Shown: positions 1 through 11,717, counted from the first letter of the stretch. The stretch: 64,000 nt of DNA from Gammaproteobacteria bacterium (GCA_018826295.1 JAHJZX010000006.1:1-64000), one strand, 5' to 3'. The notes: generated from the letters alone by a model not told the origin. Translations and numbers: made by a program.

Positions 1-626
1 ACGAATGCACCGTAGTCAGTCAGGTTCTTAACGATACCTTTAACTTCCATGCCTTCTTCCAGTGTTTCTAACAGCTGGTCACGTTCATGGCTGCTTTCTG
101 ATTCAATAACCGCACGACGTGATACCACCACGTTGTTACGCTTCTGATCCAGTTTGATAACTTTGAACTCAAGTTCTTTGTTTTCCAGGTGCAGAGTGTC
201 ACGCACCGGACGTACGTCTACTAATGAACCAGGCAGGAATGCACGAATACCGTCAACTTCAACTGTGAAACCACCTTTAACTTTACCAGTGATAACACCG
301 ATAACAGTTTCTTTGTCTTCACAAGCTTTTTCCAGGCGTACCCAGGCTTCGTGACGTTTAGCTTTTTCGCGAGACAGTAAGGTTTCGCCGAAACCATCTT
401 CAATGGCGTCTAATGCTACGTCGATGATGTCGCCAACGCTAACTTCGATTTCGCCGCTCAGAGATTTGAACTGCTCAACCGGAATTGCGGCTTCTGATTT
501 CAGACCGGCGTCAACCATAACGACGTCTTTCAGAACAGCAACAACAGTACCTTTAACAATGGCACCCGGACGGGTTTCGATGGCTTTGAGGCTTTCCTCA
601 AATAATTGTGCAAAATTTTCAGTCAT
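1..626 (-). CDS. rpsA: 30S ribosomal protein S1, N-terminal part (runs off the left edge of the window)
   Basis: Reverse strand from ATG at 626 reads [31 protein letters not shown]..., typical S1 N-terminus. The ORF track misses it because it is open at the window edge. Located next to cmk as in E. coli. Confidence 0.97.
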   Translation of the reverse strand, partial: MTENFAQLFEESLKAIETRPGAIVKGTVVAVLKDVVMVDAGLKSEAAIPVEQFKSLSGEIEVSVGDIIDVALDAIEDGFGETLLSREKAKRHEAWVRLEKACEDKETVIGVITGKVKGGFTVEVDGIRAFLPGSLVDVRPVRDTLHLENKELEFKVIKLDQKRNNVVVSRRAVIESESSHERDQLLETLEEGMEVKGIVKNLTDYGAF

Positions 627-736
627 ATTCACTTTTTCGGTTGAGTGCTCCACGCTGCATCATGCGTTGTGGGGTTGCTAAATTTACCTGATTAAATCCA
701 TTTAACAGGCTGTCCAAAATGCGGTTTTGGCCTGGT

Positions 737-1426
737 TCACAACGTTGCTGGCAATTTCATGCCGGCGTAGTTCAGTACCTCTTCCAACACTTGTTCAATC
801 GTTTTATCTGTCGAATCCAGCATGTAGGCGTCGGCCGCAGGTTTCAGTGGCGCGGTGGCGCGATTGATATCACGCTCGTCTCTGGCTTGGATTTCGCTTA
901 AAAGGTCGCCGATGTTAACATCAAAGCCCTTTTCTTTCAACTCTAAAAAGCGCCGTCTGGCGCGCTCTTCCGGCGTAGCGGTTAAAAAGATTTTAACCTC
1001 AGCATGCGGAAATACCACTGTGCCCATGTCACGGCCGTCTGCCACTAACCCCGGCGCTTCAGAAAAAGCCCGCTGACGGCGCAGCAGCGCCTCACGCACC
1101 CGGGGTAACGAGGCAATTTTTGAAGCAACATCAGCCACTTCCTGCGTACGTATGGTGTGCGTTACATTTTCGCCTTCCAGCGTAATGCGCATATTACCTT
1201 GGTCATCACTACCAAATTGCACATCTAAATGCGCGGCTAAAGGTTGTAATGCTTCTTCATCGTCGCTGGCAATCTGATGATGCATAGCCGCCAGCGCCAA
1301 AACGCGGTATATGGCGCCACTGTCGAGTAATTGCCAGCCTAAGCGTTGAGCCAGCAAACGACAAATTGTGCCTTTGCCTGAGCCACCCGGGCCATCTATG
1401 GTAATTACTGCTGCAGAGTGTGGCAT
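737..1426 (-). CDS. cmk: (d)CMP kinase
   Basis: 229 aa, [21 protein letters not shown]-loop and [15 protein letters not shown] motif; upstream of rpsA. Confidence 0.97.
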   Translation of the reverse strand: MPHSAAVITIDGPGGSGKGTICRLLAQRLGWQLLDSGAIYRVLALAAMHHQIASDDEEALQPLAAHLDVQFGSDDQGNMRITLEGENVTHTIRTQEVADVASKIASLPRVREALLRRQRAFSEAPGLVADGRDMGTVVFPHAEVKIFLTATPEERARRRFLELKEKGFDVNIGDLLSEIQARDERDINRATAPLKPAADAYMLDSTDKTIEQVLEEVLNYAGMKLPATL

Positions 1427-1569
1427 CCTACCCCCTTAAAAACTGCTGGTTTATCGGATAAAAAACGGCGCTATTATACAGACTTTTGCGACAAAAACTG
1501 TGTTTAATTCGGTGAAATTACAGCAAATGCACGCAGCCGGACGGCTGCGCGTCTGGATGATAGTTAGCG

Positions 1570-2850
1570 TTAACCGGCCAGGCCGGCAAAAACGCTAAAG
1601 TAGTCCGGAAAGGTTTTGGCCGTGCAATCCGGATCTTCAATGGTAACGGCGGTATCGCTTAGTGCCACCAGTGAGAAGCACATGGCCATACGATGGTCAT
1701 TGTAGGTGGCAATACTGGCATGTTGCAGTGTAGCTGGCGGTGTTACTTTAATATAGTCATGGCCTTCTTCCACTTCGGCGCCGACTTTACGCAGCTCCGT
1801 TGCCATTGCCGCTAAGCGATCGGTTTCTTTAACCCGCCAGTTATACACATTGCGGATCACTGTTGGGCCCCTGGCAAACAGCGCCGTGGTTGCTATGGTC
1901 ATAGCGGCGTCTGGTATAGCGTTGTAATCCCGATCTATGCCATTTAGCTCATTACGCGTAACCATAATATAGTCGTCGCCCCATTCAACCGCAGCGCCCA
2001 TTGCCTCAAGTGCATCGGCAAAATGGATATCACCCTGTACCGCATGTTTGCCAATGCCTGTGACTTTAATGCTACCGCCTTTAATGGCTGCTGCTGCCAG
2101 AAAGTAGGATGCCGAGGATGCATCGCCCTCTACCAGCCAGTGGCCGGGTGAGCGGTATATCTGATTACCCTTGATACTAAAACGTTTGTAATCATGGTTT
2201 TGCACCGTTACGCCAAAACGCTGCATCAGTGCCAGGGTAATGTCGATATAAGGTTTGGAGACCAGCTCGCCGATGATGTCTATCTGGCTGTCACCTTCAA
2301 GTAGTGGTGCAACCATAAGCACGGCGGTTAAAAACTGGCTGGAAATACTGCCGTCAATCTGCATGTTGCCGCCTTGCAGCGCCTTGCCTTTAATCTGCAG
2401 CGGCGGAAAGTCTTCGCTGCCGATATAACGAATATCTGCTTGCCATTGACGCAGTGCATCAACCAGATGGCCAATAGGTCGCTCGTACATACGCGGTTCA
2501 CCGGTGAGGGTAACATCGACATTCGACGCTGCCAGTGCTGCGGTTAGCGGCCGCATTGCTGTGCCGGCATTACCCAGAAACAGAGTAACCGGCTGTGGGT
2601 GGTTAAACAGGCCACCAATGCCACTTACCTCACATTTACTGCGACAAGCAGATAACTTATAACGGATACCCAGTGCGGTTAACGCATTAAGCATGTGCTT
2701 GATATCATCGCTATCGAGCAAATTAGAGATCTGTGTTGTACCTTCTGCCAGTGCTGCTAACAGTAATACCCGGTTGGAAATACTTTTTGAGCCTGGCAGA
2801 TTGACTTCGCCGCTCACGCGGTCTATCGGAGATAAGGTTAATGTTTTCAT
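1570..2850 (-). CDS. aroA: 3-phosphoshikimate 1-carboxyvinyltransferase (EPSP synthase)
   Basis: 426 aa, [20 protein letters not shown] and [15 protein letters not shown] motifs; start overlaps the serC stop (ATGA). Confidence 0.97.
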   Translation of the reverse strand: MKTLTLSPIDRVSGEVNLPGSKSISNRVLLLAALAEGTTQISNLLDSDDIKHMLNALTALGIRYKLSACRSKCEVSGIGGLFNHPQPVTLFLGNAGTAMRPLTAALAASNVDVTLTGEPRMYERPIGHLVDALRQWQADIRYIGSEDFPPLQIKGKALQGGNMQIDGSISSQFLTAVLMVAPLLEGDSQIDIIGELVSKPYIDITLALMQRFGVTVQNHDYKRFSIKGNQIYRSPGHWLVEGDASSASYFLAAAAIKGGSIKVTGIGKHAVQGDIHFADALEAMGAAVEWGDDYIMVTRNELNGIDRDYNAIPDAAMTIATTALFARGPTVIRNVYNWRVKETDRLAAMATELRKVGAEVEEGHDYIKVTPPATLQHASIATYNDHRMAMCFSLVALSDTAVTIEDPDCTAKTFPDYFSVFAGLAG

Positions 2851-3929
2851 CCGTGCACCCGTTCAAATTCCTGCATAAAGCTAACCAGGGTTTGTACCCC
2901 TTCAATTGGCATAGCGTTGTAAATACTGGCACGCATACCGCCAACCATACGGTGGCCTTTTAATGCCAGCAAACCATATGTTTCTGCCTGGTCAACAAAC
3001 ATATCGTTTAATCGCTCGTCGCCTAAGAAAAACGGTACATTCATCCACGAGCGATATTCCGGGTCAACGTCATTGCTGTAAAAATCGCTTTTATCAATAT
3101 AATCATAAAGTAAGCGGGATTTAATCTGGTTACGCGTAGCCATTGCCGACACGCCACCCTGCTGCTTCAGCCATTTAAACACCAGCCCTGCCAGGTACCA
3201 GGCAAAAGTCGGAGGCGTGTTAAACATACTGTCGTTTTCGGCGGCTAAGCGGTAATCCAGTACCGAGGGTATAACGGCATCTTTGCCGGGCAGTAAATCG
3301 TCGCGCACTATCGCCAGTGTTAAACCGGATGGGCCAATATTTTTTTGCGCACCGGCGTATATTACGCCATAGCGGCTGACATCGATTGGCCGTGATAAAA
3401 TGGTAGAGGATAAATCAGCGACGATTGGACTTGTGGTTTCAGGTAACGCAGTAAACTCTACGCCGTCGACGGTTTCGTTCGGGCAGCAATGTACATAAGC
3501 GGCGCCGTCGGTTAACTGCCAGTCTCTGGGCGCAGTAACAGTGCGGATGCCGCCTGCGCTTTTCTGCCGGATGTCCTGTGTTTTAATGCTACCGAATTTG
3601 ACGGCTTCTTCTACCGCTGATTTTGACCAGGCACCGGAGACAATATAGTCTGCCGTTTGGCCGGCTTTTAATAAATTAAGTGGCACTGCCGAAAACTGAC
3701 CACGGCCACCGCCGTGCATAAACAGCACCTTGTAGTTTGGCGGAATACTAAGTAAATCACGTAAATCCTGCTCCGCTTCTGCGGCAACACGGATAAAGGC
3801 TTTGCTGCGATGGCTAAGTTCCATCACTGAGCAGCCATGTTGTTGCCAGTTTATAAATTCCTGTTGCGCCTGCTGCATCACCTCAACCGGTAACATAGCC
3901 GGGCCGGCGCAAAAATTAAAAGTGGTCAT
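2847..3929 (-). CDS. serC: phosphoserine aminotransferase
   Basis: 360 aa, [16 protein letters not shown]-terminus, [17 protein letters not shown]-lysine region. Confidence 0.97.
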   Translation of the reverse strand: MTTFNFCAGPAMLPVEVMQQAQQEFINWQQHGCSVMELSHRSKAFIRVAAEAEQDLRDLLSIPPNYKVLFMHGGGRGQFSAVPLNLLKAGQTADYIVSGAWSKSAVEEAVKFGSIKTQDIRQKSAGGIRTVTAPRDWQLTDGAAYVHCCPNETVDGVEFTALPETTSPIVADLSSTILSRPIDVSRYGVIYAGAQKNIGPSGLTLAIVRDDLLPGKDAVIPSVLDYRLAAENDSMFNTPPTFAWYLAGLVFKWLKQQGGVSAMATRNQIKSRLLYDYIDKSDFYSNDVDPEYRSWMNVPFFLGDERLNDMFVDQAETYGLLALKGHRMVGGMRASIYNAMPIEGVQTLVSFMQEFERVHG

Positions 3930-4021
3930 CTTTACTGCGAGCTCCTGATTTAGCGTCTTATTTTCACTGGCCTGGTTGTCTATTTGTGCCGGCTTATACC
4001 GATCTTCTTAGCTTTAAAAGC

Positions 4022-4049
4022 AAAACGAGCGCATAAGCGCCCGTTTTTT
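4022..4049 (-). terminator. Rho-independent terminator downstream of gyrA
   Basis: Stem-loop AAAACGAGCGC-ATAA-GCGCCCGTTTTTT; on the minus strand GGGCGC-TTAT-GCGCTC followed by TTTT. Confidence 0.8.
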
Positions 4050-4055
4050 CTGCTG

Positions 4056-6674
4056 TTACTCTTCTTCATCCTGGGCTAACTGGGTATCCGTCAGCACAGT
4101 GTTAGCTGCTTTTTCAGCCTCAGCTGCTGCCAGCTCTTCTGCATCCTGAATTTCGTCTACTTTTTCCACACCAACAACTTTTTCGTTGTCAGCAGTGCGG
4201 ATCAGGATCACACCCTGGGTGTTACGGCCAACTTCAGAGACTTCATTAACACGGGTACGTACCAACGTGCCCTTGTTAGAAATCATCATAATTTCATCCA
4301 GCTCGTTAACCTGTACCGCACCTACTACCAGGCCGTTACGCTCGGAAACCTTAATTGATACCACACCCTGGGTGGCACGGCTCTTCGCTGGATACTCGGT
4401 TAATGCAGTGCGCTTACCATAGCCGTTTTCGGTTACTGTCAAAATAGGACCTTCACCGTTTGGAATGATCAGTGATACCACTGAACCGCCTTCGCGCAGC
4501 TTGATACCGCGTACACCAGTAGCAGTACGGCCCATGCCGCGCACCTGATCTTCGGTGAAACGTACTACTTTACCGTCATCTGAGAACAACATAATTTCGT
4601 TATTGCCATCGGTAATGCCAACGCCGATTAACCGGTCGCCGTCGTTAAGGTTAACAGCAATAATACCGTTTGAACGTGGCCGCGAGTATTCGACCAGTGA
4701 GGTTTTCTTCACGGTACCGTTAGCGGTGGCCATAAAGACATACTTGTCTGCTTCGTACTCACGCACTGGCAGAATAGCATTAATACGTTCACCTTCTTCC
4801 AGTGGCAGTAAGTTCACTATCGGCTTACCACGGGCAGTACGGCTGGCCAGCGGTAATTGATATACCTTCATCCAGTACAGACGACCACGGTTAGAGAAGC
4901 ACAAAATAGTATCGTGTGTGCTGGCCACTAACAGCTTATCGACAAAGTCTTCATCTTTTACTGTGGTAGCTGCTTTACCCTTACCACCACGGCGCTGTGC
5001 TTCGTAATCAGACAGTGGCTGATACTTGGCATAGCCCAGATGCGACAAGGTCACGACTACGTCTTCTTCGGTGATTAAATCTTCCATATTGATATCCAGC
5101 ATATTGTCCTGGATATCGGTGCGGCGTTTATCAGCATATTGCGCTTTAACCGCTTCTAACTCTTCGCAAATCACTTCCATTAAGCGCTCTGGGCTCGCCA
5201 AAATGTGCAGTAACTCGGCAATCAGCTCTAACAGTTGTTTGTATTCGTCGAGGATTTTTTCGTGCTCAAGCCCGGTCAGCTTATGTAAGCGCAAATCCAG
5301 AATCGCCTGTGCCTGTTGCTCGGTAAGGAAATACAAGCCGTCGCGAATACCAAAGTGCTCTTCTAACCACTCAGGCCGCGCCGCATCTTTACCGGCACGT
5401 TCTAACATGGCGCTGACATCACCTAATTGCCAACCGCGGTCAACTAAACGTAACTTAGCTTCAGACGGGCTGGGTGAGGTTTTAATCAGCTCGATAATGT
5501 CATCAATATTGGCCAGCGCTATGGCTAAACCTTCTAAAATGTGGGCGCGGTCACGGGCTTTACGCAGGTCGTACACAGTACGACGGGTAACCACCTCACG
5601 GCGGTGCAGCACAAAGCACTTGAGCATTTCAATTAAGCTAAGCAGCTTAGGCTGGCCCTGATCCAACGCCACCATATTGATACCAAACACCGTTTGCATC
5701 TGGGTGTTGGTATATAACTGGTTTAGCATTACATCGGTAGACTCACCGCGCTTCAGCTCGATAACAATACGCATACCGTCTTTGTCAGACTCATCGCGCA
5801 GCGCCGAAATACCTTCGATGCGTTTTTCTTTTACCAGCTCGGCGATTTTTTCAATTAAACGGGCTTTATTAACCTGATATGGAATCTCGTTGACGATGAT
5901 GGCTTCACGGCCAGTCTTCTCATCGGTTTCAATTTCCGTTTTCGCGCGGATATACACCTTGCCGCGGCCAGTACGGTAGGCTTCTTCAATGCCCTTGCGG
6001 CCATTAATAATAGCGGCGGTCGGGAAATCCGGCCCCGGGATGTACTGCATCAGCTCGTGCAGTTCGATATCCGGATTAGCAATTAAGGCTAAGCAACCAT
6101 CGATAACTTCAGTTAAGTTATGCGGTGGAATATTGGTAGCCATACCAACGGCAATACCACTTGAGCCGTTGATTAACAAGTTAGGTACCTTAGTTGGCAT
6201 GACTGCCGGGATTTGTTCTGTGCCGTCATAGTTGGGCACAAAATCCACCGTCTCTTTATCTAAATCGGCCAGCAATTCGTGCGCAATCCGCGCCATCCGC
6301 ACCTCGGTGTAACGCATTGCTGCCGCCGAGTCGCCATCAATAGAACCAAAGTTACCCTGGCCATCAACCAGCATATAGCGCAGCGAAAACGGCTGCGCCA
6401 TCCGCACTATAGTGTCATATACAGCGCTGTCGCCGTGCGGGTGGTATTTACCGATAACGTCACCTACCACACGGGCAGATTTTTTGTAGGCTTTGTTCCA
6501 GTCATTGCCTAGTTCCTTCATCGCGAACAGCACGCGACGGTGTACCGGCTTTAAACCATCCCTTACGTCCGGTAAGGCGCGGCCAACAATAACGCTCATG
6601 GCGTAATCGAGGTACGAATTTTTTAATTCGTCTTCGATATTTATAGGAACTATTTCTCTGGCCAGATCTGTCAT
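4056..6674 (-). CDS. gyrA: DNA gyrase subunit A
   Basis: 872 aa, N-terminus [69 protein letters not shown]. Confidence 0.98.
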   Translation of the reverse strand: MTDLAREIVPINIEDELKNSYLDYAMSVIVGRALPDVRDGLKPVHRRVLFAMKELGNDWNKAYKKSARVVGDVIGKYHPHGDSAVYDTIVRMAQPFSLRYMLVDGQGNFGSIDGDSAAAMRYTEVRMARIAHELLADLDKETVDFVPNYDGTEQIPAVMPTKVPNLLINGSSGIAVGMATNIPPHNLTEVIDGCLALIANPDIELHELMQYIPGPDFPTAAIINGRKGIEEAYRTGRGKVYIRAKTEIETDEKTGREAIIVNEIPYQVNKARLIEKIAELVKEKRIEGISALRDESDKDGMRIVIELKRGESTDVMLNQLYTNTQMQTVFGINMVALDQGQPKLLSLIEMLKCFVLHRREVVTRRTVYDLRKARDRAHILEGLAIALANIDDIIELIKTSPSPSEAKLRLVDRGWQLGDVSAMLERAGKDAARPEWLEEHFGIRDGLYFLTEQQAQAILDLRLHKLTGLEHEKILDEYKQLLELIAELLHILASPERLMEVICEELEAVKAQYADKRRTDIQDNMLDINMEDLITEEDVVVTLSHLGYAKYQPLSDYEAQRRGGKGKAATTVKDEDFVDKLLVASTHDTILCFSNRGRLYWMKVYQLPLASRTARGKPIVNLLPLEEGERINAILPVREYEADKYVFMATANGTVKKTSLVEYSRPRSNGIIAVNLNDGDRLIGVGITDGNNEIMLFSDDGKVVRFTEDQVRGMGRTATGVRGIKLREGGSVVSLIIPNGEGPILTVTENGYGKRTALTEYPAKSRATQGVVSIKVSERNGLVVGAVQVNELDEIMMISNKGTLVRTRVNEVSEVGRNTQGVILIRTADNEKVVGVEKVDEIQDAEELAAAEAEKAANTVLTDTQLAQDEEE

Positions 6675-6747
6675 AAAACGCTAATTTCCCTTAAATCAAA
6701 TAGATAACTCGCTTTTGTCGCTGTTATAAAGCGCGAGACAACGCGGG

Positions 6748-6776
6748 ATTCTAACACAGAAAATCACAGTTGCCAT
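6748..6776 (-). promoter_or_regulatory. Predicted sigma70 promoter for gyrA
   Basis: Minus strand ATGGCA (-35), 17-bp spacer, TAGAAT (-10). Confidence 0.4.
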
Positions 6777-6781
6777 GCCCC

Positions 6782-6802
6782 AAATGTGATGCAAATTACA
6801 CG
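6782..6802. promoter_or_regulatory. CRP-like binding site in the gyrA/ubiG divergent region
   Basis: AAATGTGATGCAAATTACACG; TGTGA-N6-TTACA, 9/10 of the core TGTGA-N6-TCACA. Confidence 0.45.
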
Positions 6803-6808
6803 CTGGCA

Positions 6809-6836
6809 TTGCTCTGGCCGATCAAGGCTTTATAAT
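6809..6836 (+). promoter_or_regulatory. Predicted sigma70 promoter for ubiG
   Basis: TTGCTC, 16-bp spacer, perfect TATAAT at 6831-6836. Confidence 0.5.
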
Positions 6837-6861
6837 GCGCAAAAACGACAGAGCAAGCAGC

Positions 6862-7572
6862 ATGACAGTACAAAGCAACGTTGATCACGCCGAGATCGCC
6901 AAATTTAATGACATTGCCTCACGCTGGTGGGACCCGTCAGGCGAATTTAAACCTTTGCATTTACTTAACCCGGTGCGGTTAAGCTATATCAGTGACGAAT
7001 TACAGGGACTATTTGGCAAAAGCGTGATTGACATCGGTTGTGGCGGCGGCATTCTGGCCGAAAGCATGGCCCGTTGTGGTGCTATTGTTACTGCGCTGGA
7101 TATGGCAGCCGACTCACTGGAAGTTGCCCGGCTGCATGCCCTGGAGGCAGGTGTCGAGGTAAACTATCAGCAAGCCACAGCCGAAGACTATGCCGCTGCA
7201 CATGCCGCTAGTTTTGATGTTGTCACCTGCATGGAGATGCTCGAGCATGTGCCGGATCCGATGTCGGTGATCCAGGCCTGCGCAGACTTGGCCAAACCGG
7301 GGGCGACATTGTTTTTTTCTACGCTGAATAAAACCTGGAAAGCCTATATGCTGGCAATTATCGGCGCCGAACAAGTCTTAAAATTGGTGCCAAAAGGTAC
7401 GCATGAATTCAGTAAATTTATCCGGCCATCGCAACTGATGCGTTATCTGGAGCAAGCCGGCCTGGAGCTGGTCGATGCCACCGGTTTACACTTTAATCCG
7501 TTAAACGAAAGTTTTAAAACTGGCCCGGGGCTGGATGTTAACTATATCGTCGTGGCGCGAAAAACTCTTTAA
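6862..7572 (+). CDS. ubiG: bifunctional 2-polyprenyl-6-hydroxyphenol methylase / 3-demethylubiquinol 3-O-methyltransferase
   Basis: [37 protein letters not shown] motif [16 protein letters not shown]. Start chosen at the second Met of the track ORF ([12 protein letters not shown]). Confidence 0.95.
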   Translation: MTVQSNVDHAEIAKFNDIASRWWDPSGEFKPLHLLNPVRLSYISDELQGLFGKSVIDIGCGGGILAESMARCGAIVTALDMAADSLEVARLHALEAGVEVNYQQATAEDYAAAHAASFDVVTCMEMLEHVPDPMSVIQACADLAKPGATLFFSTLNKTWKAYMLAIIGAEQVLKLVPKGTHEFSKFIRPSQLMRYLEQAGLELVDATGLHFNPLNESFKTGPGLDVNYIVVARKTL

Positions 7573-7828
7573 CACGACGTTAGCGGTATAAAGCGTAATG
7601 TAACGGGCACTGCAACAGCCCTGGCGCAGCGCTGAAGTGCTGGATTTATCAGCACTTAAATAGCGATGAGATATAAAAAAAAGATTGATAGAACAAATAA
7701 ATTTATTGCGAAAAAAAGCTTGCGTCGCTGGCGGGTATCTTTGCACACTAGCGACGCGGTTAGCAGCTACTAACTGCAGTTTTAGCACTACAAATCTGCC
7801 GAATTACACCCTTGCAAAAATACCGGAT

Positions 7829-7875
7829 CCACACTATCTTGTGATAACTTTCTAAAAAGCATCTATATGTTGTGT
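7829..7875 (+). promoter_or_regulatory. Pair of NrdR-box-like sites upstream of nrdA
   Basis: 7829-7844 CCACACTATCTTGTGA and 7860-7875 CATCTATATGTTGTGT; each 12/16 to ACACWATATATWGTGT; start-to-start spacing 31 bp. Confidence 0.65.
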
Positions 7876-7964
7876 AATTAAGCAACAATAGCTGCTGCTA
7901 AAATGGCCGTGCGCTACATGGCTGATGATAACAACATATACAACTGAAACGGAAATCTGCAGCG

Positions 7965-10250
7965 ATGACTCAATCTCTTTTCGTCACTAAACGTGATGGC
8001 CGCCGTGAACCTTTGGATCTCGATAAAATTCACCGCGTTATTACCTGGGCCGCCGAAGGCTTATCAAATGTCTCGGTGTCACAGGTTGAGCTGAAGTCTC
8101 ATATCCAGTTTTATGATGGCATTAAGTCAGAAGATATTCATGAAACCATCATTAAAGCCGCCGCAGATCTTATTTCAAAAGACTGCCCTGATTACCAATA
8201 TCTGGCAGCACGCTTAGCGGTATTTCACCTGCGTAAAAAAGCTTATGGTCAATTTGAGCCACCGCACCTGTATGATCAGGTAGTGAAGATGGTTGAAGCC
8301 AAACGCTATGATCAGCATATTCTGGCCGATTACAGCCGCGACGAGCTGGAGCAGATGAACAGCTTTATCGACCACAGCCGTGATTTAAACTTCAGTTATG
8401 CAGCAGTAAAACAGCTGGAAGGTAAATATCTGGTACAAAACCGCGTCAGTGGCGAAATTTACGAAAGCGCGCAGTTTTTATATATGCTGGTCGCAGCCTG
8501 TTTGTTTGCTAACTACCCCAAAGCGACCCGGTTAGATTATGTGCGCCGTTTTTACGATGCCTGTTCAACCTTCAAGTTGTCACTACCAACGCCAATCATG
8601 TCAGGTGTACGCACCCCTACCCGTCAGTTCAGCTCTTGCGTGCTGATTGAATGCGGTGACAGCTTAGATTCGATTAACGCTACCTCAAGCGCCATCGTTA
8701 AGTACGTTAGCCAGCGCGCCGGTATCGGCATTAACGCCGGCCGTATTCGTGCACTGGGCAGTCCAATCCGCAACGGTGAAGCCTTTCATACCGGCTGTAT
8801 TCCGTTTTATAAACACTTTCAGACCGCCGTTAAAAGCTGCTCGCAAGGTGGTGTACGAGGCGGCGCGGCAACCCTGTTTTACCCATTGTGGCATTTAGAG
8901 GTTGAATCGTTACTGGTCCTGAAGAACAACCGCGGCGTAGAAGAAAACCGCGTTCGCCACCTGGATTACGGCGTACAGTTTAACCGCCTGATGTACACCC
9001 GCCTGATTAAAGATGACTACATTACGCTGTTCAGCCCGTCCGACGTGCCGGGCCTGTATGATGCCTTTTTTGAAGATCAGGAAAAATTTGAACAGCTGTA
9101 TGTTAAATACGAAGCCGATACCACTATTCGCAAGAAGCGTTTAAAAGCGCTGGAGCTGTTCACCTTGTTTATGCAGGAACGCGCCAGTACCGGCCGCATT
9201 TATCTGCAAAACGTTGACCACTGTAATACGCACAGCCCGTTCAACCCGAAATATGCCCCGGTACGCCAGAGCAACCTGTGCCTGGAAATCGCTCTGCCGA
9301 CCAAACCGATGAACGATGTAAATGATCCGGAAGGTGAAATTGCACTGTGCACGCTGTCGGCGTTTAACTTAGGCGCGATTGAAGATTTAAGCGAGTTAGA
9401 GCCACTGGCCGAGCTGGCTGTGCGGTCACTGGACAGCCTGCTGGATTATCAGGACTACCCTATTCCGGCGGCGTTTCATGCCTCAATCAACCGCCGCACT
9501 TTAGGTGTTGGTGTGATTAACTATGCCTACTATCTGGCGAAAAATGGTGTGAAATACTCTGATGGTTCAGCTAACGGTTTAACGCACCGTACTTTTGAAG
9601 CTATTCAGTACTACCTGTTAAAAGCCTCAAATAAGCTGGCACAGGAATTTGGCGCCTGCCCTAAATTTAACGAAACCACCTATGCGCAGGGTATCTTACC
9701 CATTGATACCTACAAGAAAGATTTAGACAAAGTATGCAACGAGCCATTGCAGTTAGATTGGGAACAATTACGCCAGGATATACTGAACCATGGCCTGCGT
9801 AACTCAACGCTGTCAGCCTTGATGCCGTCGGAAACCTCATCGCAAATTTCCAACGCGACTAATGGTATCGAGCCACCGCGTGGCCATATCAGTGTTAAAG
9901 CCAGTAAAGACGGCATTTTAAAACAGGTAGTGCCGGAATATGAGCGGTTGAAACACCAGTACGAATTGTTATGGGATATTCCGAACAACAGCGGTTATAT
10001 ATCGCTGGTGGCGATAATGCAGAAGTTTATTGATCAGACCATCTCGGCTAACACCAACTATGATCCGAACAAATTTGAGGCCGGCAAAGTGCCAATGAAG
10101 TTGTTACTCCAGGATCTGTTGTCTGCCTATAAGCTGGGTGTGAAAACCATGTATTACCATAACACCCGCGATGGCGCGTCAGATGTGCAGGAAGATATTA
10201 AACCTGAAGCAGAAGACGACGGCTGTGCCGGCGGTGCTTGTAAAATTTAA
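7965..10250 (+). CDS. nrdA: class Ia ribonucleoside-diphosphate reductase subunit alpha
   Basis: 761 aa, N-terminal ATP-cone (VTKRDGRREPLDLDKIHRVI), C-terminal redox cysteines CAGGACKI. Confidence 0.98.
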   Translation: MTQSLFVTKRDGRREPLDLDKIHRVITWAAEGLSNVSVSQVELKSHIQFYDGIKSEDIHETIIKAAADLISKDCPDYQYLAARLAVFHLRKKAYGQFEPPHLYDQVVKMVEAKRYDQHILADYSRDELEQMNSFIDHSRDLNFSYAAVKQLEGKYLVQNRVSGEIYESAQFLYMLVAACLFANYPKATRLDYVRRFYDACSTFKLSLPTPIMSGVRTPTRQFSSCVLIECGDSLDSINATSSAIVKYVSQRAGIGINAGRIRALGSPIRNGEAFHTGCIPFYKHFQTAVKSCSQGGVRGGAATLFYPLWHLEVESLLVLKNNRGVEENRVRHLDYGVQFNRLMYTRLIKDDYITLFSPSDVPGLYDAFFEDQEKFEQLYVKYEADTTIRKKRLKALELFTLFMQERASTGRIYLQNVDHCNTHSPFNPKYAPVRQSNLCLEIALPTKPMNDVNDPEGEIALCTLSAFNLGAIEDLSELEPLAELAVRSLDSLLDYQDYPIPAAFHASINRRTLGVGVINYAYYLAKNGVKYSDGSANGLTHRTFEAIQYYLLKASNKLAQEFGACPKFNETTYAQGILPIDTYKKDLDKVCNEPLQLDWEQLRQDILNHGLRNSTLSALMPSETSSQISNATNGIEPPRGHISVKASKDGILKQVVPEYERLKHQYELLWDIPNNSGYISLVAIMQKFIDQTISANTNYDPNKFEAGKVPMKLLLQDLLSAYKLGVKTMYYHNTRDGASDVQEDIKPEAEDDGCAGGACKI

Positions 10251-10261
10251 TCGTTAACTAA

Positions 10262-10283
10262 ACGGGCTGCAACTGCAGCCCGT
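10262..10283. other. Perfect 10-bp inverted repeat in the nrdA-nrdB spacer
   Basis: ACGGGCTGCA-AC-TGCAGCCCGT; no following U-tract. Confidence 0.6.
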
Positions 10284-10320
10284 ACTTTGTAATAAATCCC
10301 TGTTAGGACACTAAGTGGCA

Positions 10321-11451
10321 ATGGCGTACACAACCTTTAACCGACAAATAAATGATCAGATGAAAGAGCCGATGTTCTTCGGTAATCCGGTGAACGTTTC
10401 CCGCTATGATCAACAAAAATACGGTATTTTTGAAAAACTGATAGAAAAGCAGCTGAGCTTTTTCTGGCGTCCGGAAGAAGTCGACGTCAGTAAAGACCGC
10501 ATTGACTATCAAAACCTACCACCACATGAAAAGCATATCTTTATCAGTAACCTGAAATATCAGACCTTGCTTGACTCGGTACAGGGCCGCTCGCCAAATG
10601 TGGCGTTTTTGCCGATAGTGTCACTGCCAGAATTAGAAACCTGGATTGAAACCTGGGCCTTTAGCGAAACCATTCACAGCCGCAGTTACACCCATATAGT
10701 GCGCAACATCAGTTCAGAGCCGCATAAAGTCTTCGACGACATTATGCTAAATGAAAAAATTCTGCAGCGCGCTGATGATGTTACCCGCTACTATGATGAT
10801 CTGATAGATGGCATTAACCTTTATCAGCGCTGCGGTGAAGGCACACACACTATAAATGGCCAAAACCACAGTATCAGCCTGTACGAATTAAAACGTCGCT
10901 TATACCTGTGTGTAATGTCGGTTAACGTACTGGAAGCAATCCGCTTTTACGTCAGTTTTGCTTGCAGTTTTGCCTTCGCCGAGCGTGAATTAATGGAAGG
11001 CAACGCCAAAATTATCCGCCTGATTGCCCGTGATGAAGCGCTGCACCTGACCGGCACCCAGCATATGCTGAATATTATGGCTGCCGGTGAAGACGATGCC
11101 GATATGGCTAACATTGCCAAAGAATGCGAAGAAGAAGCTTACGCCATCTTCCGCAAAGCCGCCGAGCAGGAAAAAGACTGGGCAGAATATCTGTTTAAAG
11201 ACGGCTCTATGATAGGCCTGAATAAAGACATTCTGTGTCAGTATGTTGAGTACATTACTAATAGCAGGATGCAGGCTATTGGTTTAAAACCTATTTTCTC
11301 AACCACGCAAAACCCCATTCCGTGGATAAACACCTGGTTGGTATCTGACAACGTACAGGTGGCACCGCAAGAGGCAGAGATAAGCTCGTACTTAGTCGGA
11401 CAAATCGATAACGAGGTTGATGGCGCCGACTTCGGCGACTTTGATCTGTAA
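10321..11451 (+). CDS. nrdB: class Ia ribonucleoside-diphosphate reductase subunit beta
   Basis: [35 protein letters not shown]-terminus [13 protein letters not shown]. The track start at 10315 is a GTG two codons upstream. Confidence 0.97.
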   Translation: MAYTTFNRQINDQMKEPMFFGNPVNVSRYDQQKYGIFEKLIEKQLSFFWRPEEVDVSKDRIDYQNLPPHEKHIFISNLKYQTLLDSVQGRSPNVAFLPIVSLPELETWIETWAFSETIHSRSYTHIVRNISSEPHKVFDDIMLNEKILQRADDVTRYYDDLIDGINLYQRCGEGTHTINGQNHSISLYELKRRLYLCVMSVNVLEAIRFYVSFACSFAFAERELMEGNAKIIRLIARDEALHLTGTQHMLNIMAAGEDDADMANIAKECEEEAYAIFRKAAEQEKDWAEYLFKDGSMIGLNKDILCQYVEYITNSRMQAIGLKPIFSTTQNPIPWINTWLVSDNVQVAPQEAEISSYLVGQIDNEVDGADFGDFDL

Positions 11452-11462
11452 GTGTGTAACCG

Positions 11463-11717
11463 ATGTACCGTGTAAAGGTTGGCAACAACACTGTCGTTGA
11501 GTTCGATGACAGTGCCGCCAACCTGCTGCAAGCGCTGGAACGACACCAATTGCAGGTTAATTTTCAATGCCGTGAAGGTTATTGCGGCGCCTGTCGCTGC
11601 AAACTGAATAGCGGAGAAATCCGCTATCTGCACGAACCTTTGGCATTCGTCCGCCAGGGTGAATTTTTACCCTGCTGTAGCATTCCACTGACAAATATTG
11701 ACATTGAAATTCCGTAA
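11463..11717 (+). CDS. yfaE: 2Fe-2S ferredoxin-like protein (YfaE family, NrdB cofactor maintenance)
   Basis: 84 aa, CREGYCGACRCKL 2Fe-2S motif; directly after nrdB. Confidence 0.93.
   Translation: MYRVKVGNNTVVEFDDSAANLLQALERHQLQVNFQCREGYCGACRCKLNSGEIRYLHEPLAFVRQGEFLPCCSIPLTNIDIEIP

Noticed and set aside
154-681. Plus-strand ORFs at the left edge (66 aa, 92 aa) and the 60-aa minus ORF
   Set aside because: They are frame shadows of the partial rpsA gene on the minus strand, which the ORF track missed because it is open at the window edge.
1532-1549. CGCAGCC-GGAC-GGCTGCG hairpin downstream of aroA as a CsrA site or terminator
   Set aside because: GGA is in the loop only on the strand opposite aroA, there is no ANGGA context and no U-tract; evidence too weak.
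5071-5661. 196-aa plus-strand ORF antisense to gyrA
   Set aside because: Low-complexity, Ser/Arg-rich translation typical of an antisense shadow in a conserved gene.
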